Below are positions 1 through 8,901 of a DNA stretch of 64,000 nt, one piece after another (the stretch's first letter is position 1; each line of letters starts with the position of its first letter). Source of the stretch: JBDTNL01 sp039933785 (lineage in GTDB: Bacteria; Acidobacteriota; Thermoanaerobaculia; Multivoradales; JAGPDF01). The stretch lies in assembly GCA_039933785.1 (NCBI GenBank), contig JBDTNL010000001.1, positions 124,001 through 188,000 of the forward strand, written 5' to 3'. Both the position numbers and the translations under genes were made by a program. The notes below the pieces were generated by a model, which made no database searches, was not told the DNA's origin, and saw nothing but the letters and a program-made list of their open reading frames with translations.

Positions 1-1005
1 TCGACGGCTGACGTCACGGGCAAGATCGTCGTCGTCACGCAACCGATGCCGCGCGCCTCGGACGGCACCGGCTACGGCGCCATGTCGGGCGCCATTCGCT
101 GGGCCGGACCGGCGGCGGCGCAGAAGCGCGGCGCGGTTGGATTCGTGCTGCGTTCGATGAGCACCGACACGCACCGCTTCGCGCACGCGGGCGGCACGCA
201 GTGGTCCGACGGCAAAGGAATTCCGTCGATGGCGATCTCGACGCCTGACGCCGCGCAGTTCGACCGCATCAGGGCGATGCAGACGAAAGGCGAGGCGGGT
301 CCGATTCGCCTGAAGATGGTGTCCGGCTCAGTCTTCCCGGGTCTGGGCACTTCGGTCAACGTCGTGGCCGAGATCAAAGGCTCCGAGCATCCGGAGCAGG
401 TCGTCGTGATCGGCGGCCACCTCGACAGCTGGGATCTGGGCACCGGTGCGATCGACGACGCGGCGGGGCATGCGATCGCCTTCGCGGCGGCGAAGAACAT
501 CCTCGACCACGGCCTGCGCCCGAAGCGCACCATTCGCCTCATCCTCTGGGGCTCGGAAGAGATGTCGCAGCCCGACGGCTTCGCCACCGGCGGCGGCAAC
601 TACGCCAAGTCGCATGCGGCCGAGGCCGCGAACCTCGTCGTCGCGATGGAAGGCGATTTCGGTGCCGGCCGCACCTACCACGCGAGCCTCCCCGCAATCG
701 ACGACCCAAGCTTCAACAAGACGATGGCGACCCTGCTCCAGCCCGTCGGTGTGGTGATCGATCAGGAGCCGGCAAAGGGCGGTGACTCGGACACCGGCGT
801 GCTCTTCAACCTCGGCGTGCCGTGCCTGACGCTCAACCAGGACGGCTATGAGTACTTCGACATCCACCACACCCCCGACGACGTGCTCGAACGGATCGAC
901 CGCCAGGATCTCAACCAGGTCGTAGCCGCATGGTCAGCCACGCTATGGATGGTCGCCGGAACCGACGTCACCTTCAAACGCACGGAAGGCAAGTCCGCGA
1001 GGTAG
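1..1005 (+). CDS. M28 family zinc aminopeptidase (5' end outside window)
   Basis: C-terminal part of an M28 zinc peptidase, a class that removes N-terminal residues from peptides, usually after export. The frame is open from base 1, so the true start lies upstream and the ATG at 46 is internal. The left end (GKIVVV) resembles the tail of the PA domain inserted in many M28 enzymes. The metal site is complete: HxD in GGHLDSWDLG (bases 412-441), the bridging Asp in AIDDAAG, the catalytic EE pair in WGSEEM, an Asp in EGDFGAG and the last His in HHTPDD (from 865). With every ligand present it should be active. It converges on the cyclophilin gene 16 bases away. Confidence 0.9.
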   Translation, partial: STADVTGKIVVVTQPMPRASDGTGYGAMSGAIRWAGPAAAQKRGAVGFVLRSMSTDTHRFAHAGGTQWSDGKGIPSMAISTPDAAQFDRIRAMQTKGEAGPIRLKMVSGSVFPGLGTSVNVVAEIKGSEHPEQVVVIGGHLDSWDLGTGAIDDAAGHAIAFAAAKNILDHGLRPKRTIRLILWGSEEMSQPDGFATGGGNYAKSHAAEAANLVVAMEGDFGAGRTYHASLPAIDDPSFNKTMATLLQPVGVVIDQEPAKGGDSDTGVLFNLGVPCLTLNQDGYEYFDIHHTPDDVLERIDRQDLNQVVAAWSATLWMVAGTDVTFKRTEGKSAR

Positions 1006-1021
1006 CTGACAAGGAGAGGGG

Positions 1022-2002
1022 TCAGGGGTGAGGGCTTGCCGCAGCCGCCCGCACCGGAATCGGCACATTGCAAAGATCAATCCGCCCCGCCTTGTTCAAG
1101 AACCACCCCTCCGGCCGAGTCCTTCGCGAAGCTACCATCTCCAACCAAAGCGGCGTATCCGTCCGCAGCACCTCGAGGTTGGTCCGCTCCGCAACCGGAA
1201 CATCCGCCGCGAGACGGATCGCGCGGATCGGCGTGCGCTCGCTCGCCTGCTCGTAGAAGCCCATCGCGGCGGTGCCGCGCGGCAGCGTAGACAACAGGTT
1301 CATCCCTTGCACGACCCGACCGAAGAGGGTGACGTTCCGATCGAGATGCCGCGGTGCGTGGCCGATGACTACGTAGATCTCGGCGCCGCTGCCTGAGTCC
1401 GAAGTGTCGCCGCGGCCGGCGCCGACCATCGCGTAGCAGTGGGCGAGCCACTCCCGTCCGTGCATCGCGTCCCGTGCGACCGGCAGGCCCAGGGAATGGC
1501 CGACCTCCGGCGCGTAGATGTCGCCGTCCGGAAGCTTCGCGAACGGCAGCGCTGGATCGAGCGCCCGATCGAACTCCGCGGCGAGCGAGCGCTTCCCATC
1601 GTGCATCGGCTTCTGCTTGGCGGCGTCCTCTTCCGGATCGCCCCACTGCACGACGTAGTTTTCCTGCGCACGGACGAAGGGAATGCCGTCGAAGTAGTGC
1701 TCGCGCACCAGAGTGCGCACGTTGGCGACGTGGTTCGGCGCGAAGACCGGCGCCATTTCGATCACCACGCGACCGGTCGAGAGCTCGACATAGAGCGTGT
1801 TCTCGGGGTCGAGCGGGCGCCAGTCGGTGGGCGCGGAGGCGGCGAGAATTTCGGACATGGCGCGGGCCGCGGGCTTTGCGGGTGCGGCCGGCGCAGACGC
1901 TGTGGGGGCAGGCGTCGAACTGACCGCGTGGCCCGCGCAGGCCGTCGAGGCCACGGCGAGAGCGAGAAGCAGGGCGGTCGATATCAGGCGAGGACTCGTC
2001 AT
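1022..2002 (-). CDS. Cyclophilin-type peptidyl-prolyl isomerase, probable lipoprotein
   Basis: Predicted peptidyl-prolyl cis-trans isomerase of the cyclophilin fold, 326 aa, probably assisting folding outside the cytoplasm. The N-terminus is hydrophobic and ends in STAC near residue 22, an acceptable but not ideal lipobox. A low-complexity Ala/Pro linker follows. The cyclophilin core begins near residue 70 with APNHVANVRTLVREHYFDG and continues into IPFVRAQENYVVQWGDPEED, the family's N-terminal signature. The middle of the domain carries insertions compared with minimal 160-aa cyclophilins, as often seen in large secreted members. The family is clear; client proteins cannot be guessed. Confidence 0.85.
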   Translation of the reverse strand: MTSPRLISTALLLALAVASTACAGHAVSSTPAPTASAPAAPAKPAARAMSEILAASAPTDWRPLDPENTLYVELSTGRVVIEMAPVFAPNHVANVRTLVREHYFDGIPFVRAQENYVVQWGDPEEDAAKQKPMHDGKRSLAAEFDRALDPALPFAKLPDGDIYAPEVGHSLGLPVARDAMHGREWLAHCYAMVGAGRGDTSDSGSGAEIYVVIGHAPRHLDRNVTLFGRVVQGMNLLSTLPRGTAAMGFYEQASERTPIRAIRLAADVPVAERTNLEVLRTDTPLWLEMVASRRTRPEGWFLNKAGRIDLCNVPIPVRAAAASPHP

Positions 2003-2103
2003 CGTGGACCTCCGGAGGGCGGCGAATTGGGAGTGAGTGTACTAGCTCCAATTCTGCGGACGACTGGAGGGCGCCCCGAAGCCAGGTGCTCCGTCGCCGG
2101 CAT

Positions 2104-3288
2104 TCACGATGCCCCGCTCCTCGTCGCCCCGAAAGCGAAGCCGATGTGCACTGAGAGGAACGGCTTGATCTGATAGGTCGAACGACCCTCGAGGCGGATA
2201 TCGCCTTCGTCGATCACGTCCCCTTTGGCAATACCAGGGAAGGTCTTCACTTGGCCGGTCGCGCAGCCGCCCATGAACGAGATGACCGCGTGCCTGCCGA
2301 GCGAACGCAAGCGCAGGCCTCCTCCTAGGTAGTAGGTTGGGCTCTGATCGCCCCGATCGGTATAGCCAAACATTAGGCCCAGAGATGGATAGTTGGCCGG
2401 ATAGACGTTGAAGGAGATACCGGTAGCGGTTTGCAGACTCTGTTTGTCGCGCCGAACGATCGTGAAGTGGTCCTTGGCGCCGGCCGCGGTATCGGCGGGT
2501 TGCTCGGCCTTTTGCTGCACGAGGGTTTCGTCGCCCAGGTACGAGAAGGCGTAGAAAGCTCCCGCGCCAACCTCCCAACGCGGATAGTCGATCTTGACGC
2601 GGGCGCTCTTCAGTGCCTGGTTGCAGGCCGTCTTGGCCTCATTGAGGCCGTAGGCGGTTACGATGACGCTGCGCATGGAGGAGTGGAGAAGCACGGACAT
2701 GCCGTCGCGCGGTGGCCAAGGAGCGTAGGGCGCCGCTCGAGGATCGCACCGCTCGGTCATGCTCTGTGGCTTCTCGGTCATGCTCTGTGGCCTCAAACGA
2801 GCATGAGCAGAGGTGGAGTTGCCTTTCACTCCGCCGAAGGACGGGAACAACATTGTTTTCAGGTGCAGGGAGACATCGACAGTCTCTCCGAACGGACGTG
2901 CGAGGCAGTCGAAGCCCAGGTCCGCGTTCTTCCCAAGAAAACTCTCATTCGCCGTGACGGTCACCAGGCACGCCTCCGCGGGAACCCTCGACAGCGCCAC
3001 GAGGGACTTGGTATCGCCGTTGACCGAGATGTTCGCGGGGTTGCAGAGTCCAGTTTCGAAAGAGCACTCCGTGTGGTTTTGGGGATCGGCGAGGTCGCCC
3101 TTCAAAAGGTCTGAGCCGGCAACTGTCGACTCAAGAGCCGCTACCTCCTTCTGCAGGGCCTTGATTTGGGTGATCGCTCCCGAGTCGGCTGGCTGCTCAG
3201 CCGGGGCCGGGTCTTCGGCCATGACCGCGGCAGCGAATGCGGCAAGGACGAGAAGGATCGTGGACAACAGGTGGACTTTGATCTTCAT
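2104..3288 (-). CDS. Secreted hypothetical protein with a 7-residue duplication
   Basis: Not recognised. The 394-aa product has a clear signal peptide (MKIKVHLLSTILLVLAAF, cleavage after AMA near residue 24), so it is exported. Residues about 36-60 (ITQIKALQKEVAALESTVAG) look like a short coiled coil. The C-terminal third is rich in Gly and aromatic residues with alternating hydrophobics (LGLMFGYTDRG, YYLGGGLRLRSLG, LSVHIGFAFG), which suggests a small outer-membrane beta-barrel, though this is inference. A 21-bp tandem duplication gives PQSMTEK-PQSMTER in mid-protein. The start is supported by GGGAGG seven bases upstream. It is divergent from the DUF885 gene. Confidence 0.7.
   Translation of the reverse strand: MKIKVHLLSTILLVLAAFAAAVMAEDPAPAEQPADSGAITQIKALQKEVAALESTVAGSDLLKGDLADPQNHTECSFETGLCNPANISVNGDTKSLVALSRVPAEACLVTVTANESFLGKNADLGFDCLARPFGETVDVSLHLKTMLFPSFGGVKGNSTSAHARLRPQSMTEKPQSMTERCDPRAAPYAPWPPRDGMSVLLHSSMRSVIVTAYGLNEAKTACNQALKSARVKIDYPRWEVGAGAFYAFSYLGDETLVQQKAEQPADTAAGAKDHFTIVRRDKQSLQTATGISFNVYPANYPSLGLMFGYTDRGDQSPTYYLGGGLRLRSLGRHAVISFMGGCATGQVKTFPGIAKGDVIDEGDIRLEGRSTYQIKPFLSVHIGFAFGATRSGAS
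2752..2793 (-). repeat. 21-bp tandem duplication inside a coding region
   Basis: Two adjacent 21-bp units, identical except for one base near the end (CTCGGTCATGCTCTGTGGC followed by TT or CT). They encode PQSMTEK and PQSMTER on the minus strand and keep the frame. The near identity points to a recent duplication by slippage. Confidence 0.85.
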
Positions 3289-3440
3289 GTGTGCCTCCCG
3301 GGCTTGGCAATGGGTGCATACCGCACCCGTTCCTTTCCTTGTTCTAGATGATGCTGCCCGGGCGACGAGATGTCTGACACTTTTCTCGGACGTTCCTTCA
3401 GAGATACGCTCCCCCCACCCTGCACCAAGGAGATCTGCGT

Positions 3441-5126
3441 ATGAAGCTCAAGCCACCGTTGCGGAGTCTGCTCATCGCGTTCGTTGCTGTGGCCCTGGCG
3501 CTCGCGGCGCCTCGCGAAAGCGCCGCGGTCCCCCCAGCCTCTGGCCCCGCGGTCGAGGCCCTGTTCAAGGACTGGCGAGTCTTCGAGGCGCCCCCTGACT
3601 TCGATGGCGCCCCAGACTACCGAGCCGCAACCTTCGAAACCCGGCGTGCCGGGTTCGCCAAGCTCCGGGCCCGATTGGCGGAGCTCGAGGCGAAGGCCAC
3701 CTCGACCGACGAGCAGATCGACCTCACCCTCATCCACGCCGAGATGAACGCCTACGATTTCAACCTTCGCGTCCTCCAGCCTTGGGCGCGCGACCCCGCG
3801 TTCTACTCGAGTATCCGTTCTGAGCAGAGCGACACGCCCGCGCACGAGGGGCCGGTTCCGTATGGAGTGGTCGATCTCTGGGCGTACCCCTTCCCGTTGT
3901 CGGTCATCGACAAAGCGTTGTTGGCGGGCCAGTTGCGGCCGATTCCGGCGTTTCTGATGCAAGCGCGACAGAACCTCACCGGCAATGCGCGCGATCTCTG
4001 GGTGACCGGAACGGGCTCGATGCGCGGGCAGCTGGCGGATCTGACGGAGCTGGCGACGAAGCTTTCGAGCGCGGGGCCGGCGTCCGATGGCAAGGTGGCA
4101 AAGGCCGGAGCGGATCTTCGCGCCGCCGTCGATGCTGCCATTCAGGCGACGACTGGGTTCATCGCCTGGCTTGATGCACAGGCGCCGTCGAAGACTGGGC
4201 CCTCGGGCATCGGCAAAGAAAACTACACCTGGTCGCAGCAGCACATCGCCCTGCTGCCGATGACCTGGGACGACGAGGTGGCGATCCTCCGCCGCGAGTT
4301 GGCGCGGGCCCATTCGTCGTTGAAGCTCGAGGAGGAGCACAATCGCGGTCTGCCCGAAATGGTCGCGATTCAGGATGAGGCCGAGTTCCAGCGCCGTGCC
4401 GATCAGGCGATCAAAAAGTTCGTCGCCTTTCTCGGCGAGCGCAACCTCTTCCCGATGCGTGACTGGATGGACGCCGAACAGCGCCAGCGCCGCGGCGGGT
4501 TCACACCCGTCGAGAAGCGGAACTTCTTCGCCATCGCGACCCACTACGAGCCGCTCACGCTCTACACCCACTCCACGCACTGGTGGGATCTGCGGCGCAT
4601 GCGCGACGAGCCCAACCCGAGTCTGGTGCGGCGCGCGCCGTTGCTCTACAACGTCTGGGCCGCGCGCTCGGAGGGCATGGCCACGGGCTGGGAAGAGCTC
4701 ATGCTCCACGCGGGTCTCTTCGACGACGAGCCACGAGCCAAGGAGATCGTCTGGGTGATGCTCGCCCAGCGCGCCGCGCGTGGACTGGCCTCGCTCTATC
4801 TTCAGGCCAATCAGATGGACCTCGCGCAGGCCAAAGCCTTCCAGGTCGAGTGGACTCCGCGCGGCTGGATGCGTCCCGACCTCGACCTGCTCGGCTTCGA
4901 ACAGCAGCTCTACCTGCGCCAGCCGGGCTACGGCTCGAGCTACATCACCGGCAAGGTCCAGCTCGAAGACCTGATGCGCGAACGGGCCCATCAGCTCGGC
5001 AAGGACTTCACGATCAAGGGCTGGTTCGACGAGATCTACAGGACCGGCATCATTCCGGTTTCGACGATCCGCTGGCAGCTCACCGGCAAGAGCGATGAAG
5101 TTCGGACGATTCTGGCGGGGGAGTAG
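3441..5126 (+). CDS. DUF885 family secreted protein with altered metal motif
   Basis: A 561-aa exported protein of the DUF885 family, which is related to M32-like zinc carboxypeptidases; the substrate is unknown. It has a signal peptide (LLIAFVAVALALAAPRESA). Family landmarks are NYTWSQQHIALLPMTWDDE in mid-protein, NPSLVRRAPLL, EGMATGWEELML (the usual EGWALYAE motif) and the C-terminal YLRQPGYGSSYITGKVQLED. The canonical HEAYPGHHLQ metal motif is replaced by THSTHWWDL, so either metal binding is rearranged or activity is lost. The start at 3441 has a good ribosome site (AAGGAGAT from 3427). It converges with the M61-like gene 12 bases downstream. Confidence 0.85.
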   Translation: MKLKPPLRSLLIAFVAVALALAAPRESAAVPPASGPAVEALFKDWRVFEAPPDFDGAPDYRAATFETRRAGFAKLRARLAELEAKATSTDEQIDLTLIHAEMNAYDFNLRVLQPWARDPAFYSSIRSEQSDTPAHEGPVPYGVVDLWAYPFPLSVIDKALLAGQLRPIPAFLMQARQNLTGNARDLWVTGTGSMRGQLADLTELATKLSSAGPASDGKVAKAGADLRAAVDAAIQATTGFIAWLDAQAPSKTGPSGIGKENYTWSQQHIALLPMTWDDEVAILRRELARAHSSLKLEEEHNRGLPEMVAIQDEAEFQRRADQAIKKFVAFLGERNLFPMRDWMDAEQRQRRGGFTPVEKRNFFAIATHYEPLTLYTHSTHWWDLRRMRDEPNPSLVRRAPLLYNVWAARSEGMATGWEELMLHAGLFDDEPRAKEIVWVMLAQRAARGLASLYLQANQMDLAQAKAFQVEWTPRGWMRPDLDLLGFEQQLYLRQPGYGSSYITGKVQLEDLMRERAHQLGKDFTIKGWFDEIYRTGIIPVSTIRWQLTGKSDEVRTILAGE

Positions 5127-5138
5127 GCGGCCTTGACC

Positions 5139-6665
5139 CTAGGGCTGCGGCGCATTCGTAGAACCTGACGTGGGCAGCTGAGGCGCGTCGAGCCAGCGTC
5201 TCAGCTCGGTCTTCTGCCGAGCGCTGGCGCGAGCCGATTTCGACACCGTGACCGTCACGGCTCCGGCGGAATCCTCGACCCGCATGTCCAAGCCGTAGGC
5301 CGCGAACGCTTCGTGCAAGGGAAGGAGCTCGCGGCCGGAGACGTAGCGCGCCAGAAAGTTGGCTGGCAGCGCAAACCGATCCGCCAGCAACGATGCCAGG
5401 TCTTTCGTGGTCGCGGTTTCGCGGCCCTCTCCGGCGTAGCGCGCGTGCAGGACGCGCATGACCTCGTCGAGAGTTTCGCGGCCATGGCTGCGCTGGCGAA
5501 GCATGGCGTCCAGCACGAGATCGGCCAACATGCCGCCCGAATAGACGATGTTGTAGCTGTCTTCGCCGCCATTGAGCTTCGTTGACCCGCCGCCCGCGAT
5601 ACTTCGTTGGCGAAGCGCATTCAGGTAGAGGGTTGCCCGATGGCCCAATTCGGCGATGAATTCATCCTCTGCCAGGAGGCCCTCCCGGACGCGCACCAGA
5701 TTCGCGTAGTAGTCCGCGGAACCCTCGCCGAGCCACTGCAATTCTCCGTCCGGATCGTTCTCGCGCCATTGCCCGTTCCAGACATGGAAGGCCTCGTGCG
5801 CGATGACGTACTCGCCCTGGGCCTTCATGTCGCCCCGATCGTGGCCGAGCAGCATCGAGATGCTGCGGCCCATCACTCCGCCGCCGGAGAACGGCGCGTC
5901 CGCGGCGATCACCAACAATCGCCCCTTCATCGCCACCCCGAACATGCTCTCGTACGCCCGAAGCGAGCTGTTTAGGGTCGTCACCAGCGGATTCTCGAGA
6001 GCGGCAATCGGGGGAGCCAGGGCGAGGCGCGCCTCGCCGCCGGCAACCTGCAGGACCTTGGTGATTTGGGTTCCGGCCATGAGGGCGGAATCGAGGAGGT
6101 CATCCGTGGTCAGGGCGATGAAGTGGCGACCGCTGAGGTCGGCGCTCGCCCACGGCGTCGAGATCGTCCAGTCCGCCGGGGCATCGAAGCGCACGTCGAT
6201 GTCAGTGGCCGGAGCGCCTTCCATCAGCAGTGCCCGTCCGGTCCAAAAGACTCCGTAGGGTCGCGCGTAGGCGAGCTCGTCATAGCCCGGATCGTTGGGG
6301 AACCGATCGTGCTGCAGCAGCACGCGGTATTTCAGAGTGACGGGGCCCGAGCTCCAGCCTTCGACCCGAAAACGCCCGCCGGTGAGGTAGGTGAGCCTGA
6401 GCTCTTTGCCGTCAGCGCCGAAGGCGTGCGCAGAGTAGAGAAACGTTACCCAGCCGTTCAACAGACCCACGTCGTCGTGATTCCGAAACAGGCCGACCAC
6501 CCCGTCCTTGGGTGTCAGTGAGGCCTCAACTTCGGCAATGCGGTATTCACCGTTGTTCGCGGGATTCTTGCTGGCGACGAACTTAACCGCATAGGTGTCG
6601 CCGAACGCTCCCTGCGTGCAAACTCCAAAGAATCCGAGGAGAACGAGCGCAGCTAGATGCCGCAT
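5139..6665 (-). CDS. Secreted M61/M1-like gluzincin metallopeptidase
   Basis: A 508-aa exported protein with a signal peptide over the first ~22 residues (MRHLAALVLLGFFGVCTQGAFG). The zinc motif HEAFH lies at residues 290-294, and a third ligand in GEGSADYY (Glu314) follows 20 residues later, the HExxH-x(n)-E layout of gluzincins. The beta-rich N-terminal half (residues 25-220) resembles the N-terminal domain of M61 glycyl aminopeptidases. It is probably a periplasmic or surface aminopeptidase. The C-terminal half lacks the PDZ domain typical of classical M61 enzymes, so subfamily assignment is tentative. Confidence 0.75.
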   Translation of the reverse strand: MRHLAALVLLGFFGVCTQGAFGDTYAVKFVASKNPANNGEYRIAEVEASLTPKDGVVGLFRNHDDVGLLNGWVTFLYSAHAFGADGKELRLTYLTGGRFRVEGWSSGPVTLKYRVLLQHDRFPNDPGYDELAYARPYGVFWTGRALLMEGAPATDIDVRFDAPADWTISTPWASADLSGRHFIALTTDDLLDSALMAGTQITKVLQVAGGEARLALAPPIAALENPLVTTLNSSLRAYESMFGVAMKGRLLVIAADAPFSGGGVMGRSISMLLGHDRGDMKAQGEYVIAHEAFHVWNGQWRENDPDGELQWLGEGSADYYANLVRVREGLLAEDEFIAELGHRATLYLNALRQRSIAGGGSTKLNGGEDSYNIVYSGGMLADLVLDAMLRQRSHGRETLDEVMRVLHARYAGEGRETATTKDLASLLADRFALPANFLARYVSGRELLPLHEAFAAYGLDMRVEDSAGAVTVTVSKSARASARQKTELRRWLDAPQLPTSGSTNAPQP

Positions 6666-6828
6666 TCACACCGCCCTAGTGGGATCCGCAGACGGACGAT
6701 CGTCTGGGTTGCGTCCTTGATCTATACCGAGATCGGGGTGGGTGGTTACCGGATCTGAAACGGATCGGAGGGCGCGGTGAGATGTGCGCGTGGACGAGGG
6801 TCTGAAGCGCATAAGATCCGAGCTACCC

Positions 6829-7323
6829 ATGACCGACTCGAATCCCTCCCCGTCTCAATCCTGGCGCCGAATGGCGCCAGCGCTCCGCCTCCGTGTCGCC
6901 CGCGCCTTCTGGGCCTCCGAACCCGATGCGCAGGACCACGGCCACGCCGCGGTGCTCATCGCGCAGAAATTCAAGTTCCGCCCCAAGTTCGTCCTCGGCC
7001 TCGACGACGAGCACCGAGCCAAGTATCTATCCAGCATCACCGCGATGACCGATTCGGTCGCGGCCCGAGCCCTGGTCGCCTACCACCTCGCCGAGCAACG
7101 CCCGATGATGGCCGTCTTCCTGGACGCGATGGGCATCGCGCACGAGAACGGGATCATCGAGGAAGAGGACGCGAAGCCTGACGCGGAGAAGTTCGCGGCG
7201 GCGGTGGGGGCTATTGAGGGGAAGTTTCCGGCCGAGGATGTTTCGCTTTATTTGACGACGCTGGCTTGGCAGGATCCGGAGGCTTGGGGGGCGCTGGGGC
7301 GGTTGGCCGAGGCTGAGGGCTAG
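6829..7323 (+). CDS. Hypothetical alpha-helical protein
   Basis: Not recognised. The product is about 164 aa from the ATG at 6829; a GTG at 6784 would add 15 residues with no better ribosome site. It has no signal peptide or membrane segment, so it is probably cytoplasmic. Composition and pattern suggest a helical bundle (LRLRVARAFWASEPDAQDHGHAA, AVLIAQKFKFRPKFVLGLDD). The last third is acidic. It is divergent from the M61-like peptidase and converges on the metallophosphoesterase, with a stem-loop between them. Confidence 0.6.
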   Translation: MTDSNPSPSQSWRRMAPALRLRVARAFWASEPDAQDHGHAAVLIAQKFKFRPKFVLGLDDEHRAKYLSSITAMTDSVAARALVAYHLAEQRPMMAVFLDAMGIAHENGIIEEEDAKPDAEKFAAAVGAIEGKFPAEDVSLYLTTLAWQDPEAWGALGRLAEAEG

Positions 7324-7332
7324 GTATGCGCC

Positions 7333-7354
7333 GGCCGCGAGCAGCGTCGCGGCC
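7333..7354. terminator. Stem-loop between convergent genes
   Basis: GGCCGCGA (7333-7340), a 6-base loop, then TCGCGGCC (7347-7354) form a perfect 8-bp GC-rich hairpin in the 37-base gap between two convergent stop codons. There is no T-tract, so it is a terminator candidate from position and shape only. Confidence 0.55.
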
Positions 7355-7360
7355 AACCCG

Positions 7361-8899
7361 TCAATTCGCGCATCGCGGCTGAATTTTGCCGGTGGACTGG
7401 CCTTTGTCCCAAACCCAACGCTCGAGGCGCGTGTTGATGGAAAAGCCTGGGCGGCTGACTGTGACAAAGGAGTAGCAGGCTGGAAGGTCGTCGAGGGTGT
7501 ATTTCGTCAAAACCTCCGCCTTCGGGAGCTTGTCCGCTAGGCGCCGCGCCTCAACGTCGCTGCGTTTCACAAGGCGCTGCCATGCTCCCGTGTTGAACAC
7601 CCGCGGGCTCCAAGCTCCGCTCAGCGGCTGAAACCCATCTTCAGCCCGGTGCGTGTGGCTGTAGACGTATACCTGAAACGTTTCCCCGGCTCTGCTGAGG
7701 CCAGCGTCTCGAAGCTGCTGCGCCCGCCCTTCGAGGTAGGTCTTGAATACTCGGTCACGGGTGCGGAATACCGTCTGGTACAGGGCGCCCAGGTGTCCGC
7801 TGCACTGGACCACACCTTCTGGGCCGGGAATACCTGCTGCCGTACGTTCCTTCTGGAGCAGGTACAGTCGATCGCATAGCTCGGTGAGGTCGGCATCGGA
7901 TAGGTCAGCCATCTTGAGCGCTATCAAACCGGTATCGATAGTCGAGTCCACGCCGCCACCCGCCTCGAGAGCGCTGCGGAGAAAGCTGTCGCCCTTGTTC
8001 CGGACCGCATTGGTGTCCCATTGCACGTGGCCATCCGGCCCCAGAGCCGCGCCGAACTGGCCCCACGATTCGCCAAATAGCATGAAACGAACGAATTCGG
8101 CGGTCGCCAGAGCAGCCCCGAACCCGCCTTCCGCCGCGAGGCCATAGCGAACGCCGGCGCCCTCCTCGTCGAGGTTGTCGATGATTGGGTAGGCCTCCTC
8201 CCAACGGTTGTAGTAGCTCTGAACGAACTGCTCACCCCAGGTCTTCACCAGATACTGCCTGTTGTCACCTGAGAATGGCATCGGCCAGGCGTTTCCGTAT
8301 CCATTGACGTCACGTCCGATCTGGTGGCCATGCTCAGCAAGCACCTTGCCGTCGCCCGAGAGCCAGAACCCTCTCGATTCGATGCACGCCCGGCCTGCCG
8401 GCGCGGCAATCGCAGCGAGGGCGGCACTGCTGACGCGCGGAAACAACAAGGCAGCGTCGTGATTGCCAGGGACGATGTAGAGCCGGTTGTCACCTGCTTT
8501 TGCAAACTCCCCCAAGGCCTTCAGCTCTGTCGCGTGCTGCGCCGCTACGCGCGACAGGCGGGCGAGCGCCTCTTCTTCAGTGCAGCTTTCATCTGCCCTC
8601 CTCCCAGCCGAGCAGTCACCGCCCAACGACTGCCAGAGCTCAAAGGTGTCGCCGTTGAGCACCAGATCGGTGTGCCCACCGCCGCGCACGTTGATCGCAT
8701 TCAAGAATGCGGCGAGTTCTGTCGACCAGCGAAAGTCCTCGGTCGCGAGCCAGTTTCCGGCGGCGTTCTTGCCAACTCCGAAGTGCGTGTCGCTCATCAA
8801 CACGGTCACTCGCGGGTGGGGAGTTGAAGGCTCGCATTGGCCCGTAGCGGTGCTCGCGGACCAGAGAACTGTGAGGACGATGAGAAGATTGGTTCGCAT
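7361..8899 (-). CDS. Secreted calcineurin-like metallophosphoesterase
   Basis: A 512-aa exported enzyme of the dinuclear-metal metallophosphoesterase superfamily. The first ~20 residues form a signal peptide (LLIVLTVLWSASTATG). All core motifs are present: DxH as SDTHFG (Asp37, His39), GD as LNGDTFE (83-84), GNHD (145-148), GH in AEHGHQIG (190-192) and the C-terminal SHTH in VYSHTHRAE. The phosphoester substrate is unknown; nucleotides or phospholipid head groups are both possible. It starts 2 bases after the stop of the CHAT lipoprotein gene on the same strand, so the two are almost certainly co-transcribed and both act outside the cytoplasm. Confidence 0.88.
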   Translation of the reverse strand: MRTNLLIVLTVLWSASTATGQCEPSTPHPRVTVLMSDTHFGVGKNAAGNWLATEDFRWSTELAAFLNAINVRGGGHTDLVLNGDTFELWQSLGGDCSAGRRADESCTEEEALARLSRVAAQHATELKALGEFAKAGDNRLYIVPGNHDAALLFPRVSSAALAAIAAPAGRACIESRGFWLSGDGKVLAEHGHQIGRDVNGYGNAWPMPFSGDNRQYLVKTWGEQFVQSYYNRWEEAYPIIDNLDEEGAGVRYGLAAEGGFGAALATAEFVRFMLFGESWGQFGAALGPDGHVQWDTNAVRNKGDSFLRSALEAGGGVDSTIDTGLIALKMADLSDADLTELCDRLYLLQKERTAAGIPGPEGVVQCSGHLGALYQTVFRTRDRVFKTYLEGRAQQLRDAGLSRAGETFQVYVYSHTHRAEDGFQPLSGAWSPRVFNTGAWQRLVKRSDVEARRLADKLPKAEVLTKYTLDDLPACYSFVTVSRPGFSINTRLERWVWDKGQSTGKIQPRCAN

Positions 8900-8901
8900 A
8901 T

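Noticed and set aside
3285..4991. Long minus-strand frame (568 codons) opposite the DUF885 gene
   Set aside because: Composition is Arg/Gly/Leu-rich without any motif and it mirrors the codon bias of the real plus-strand gene, so it is a shadow frame.
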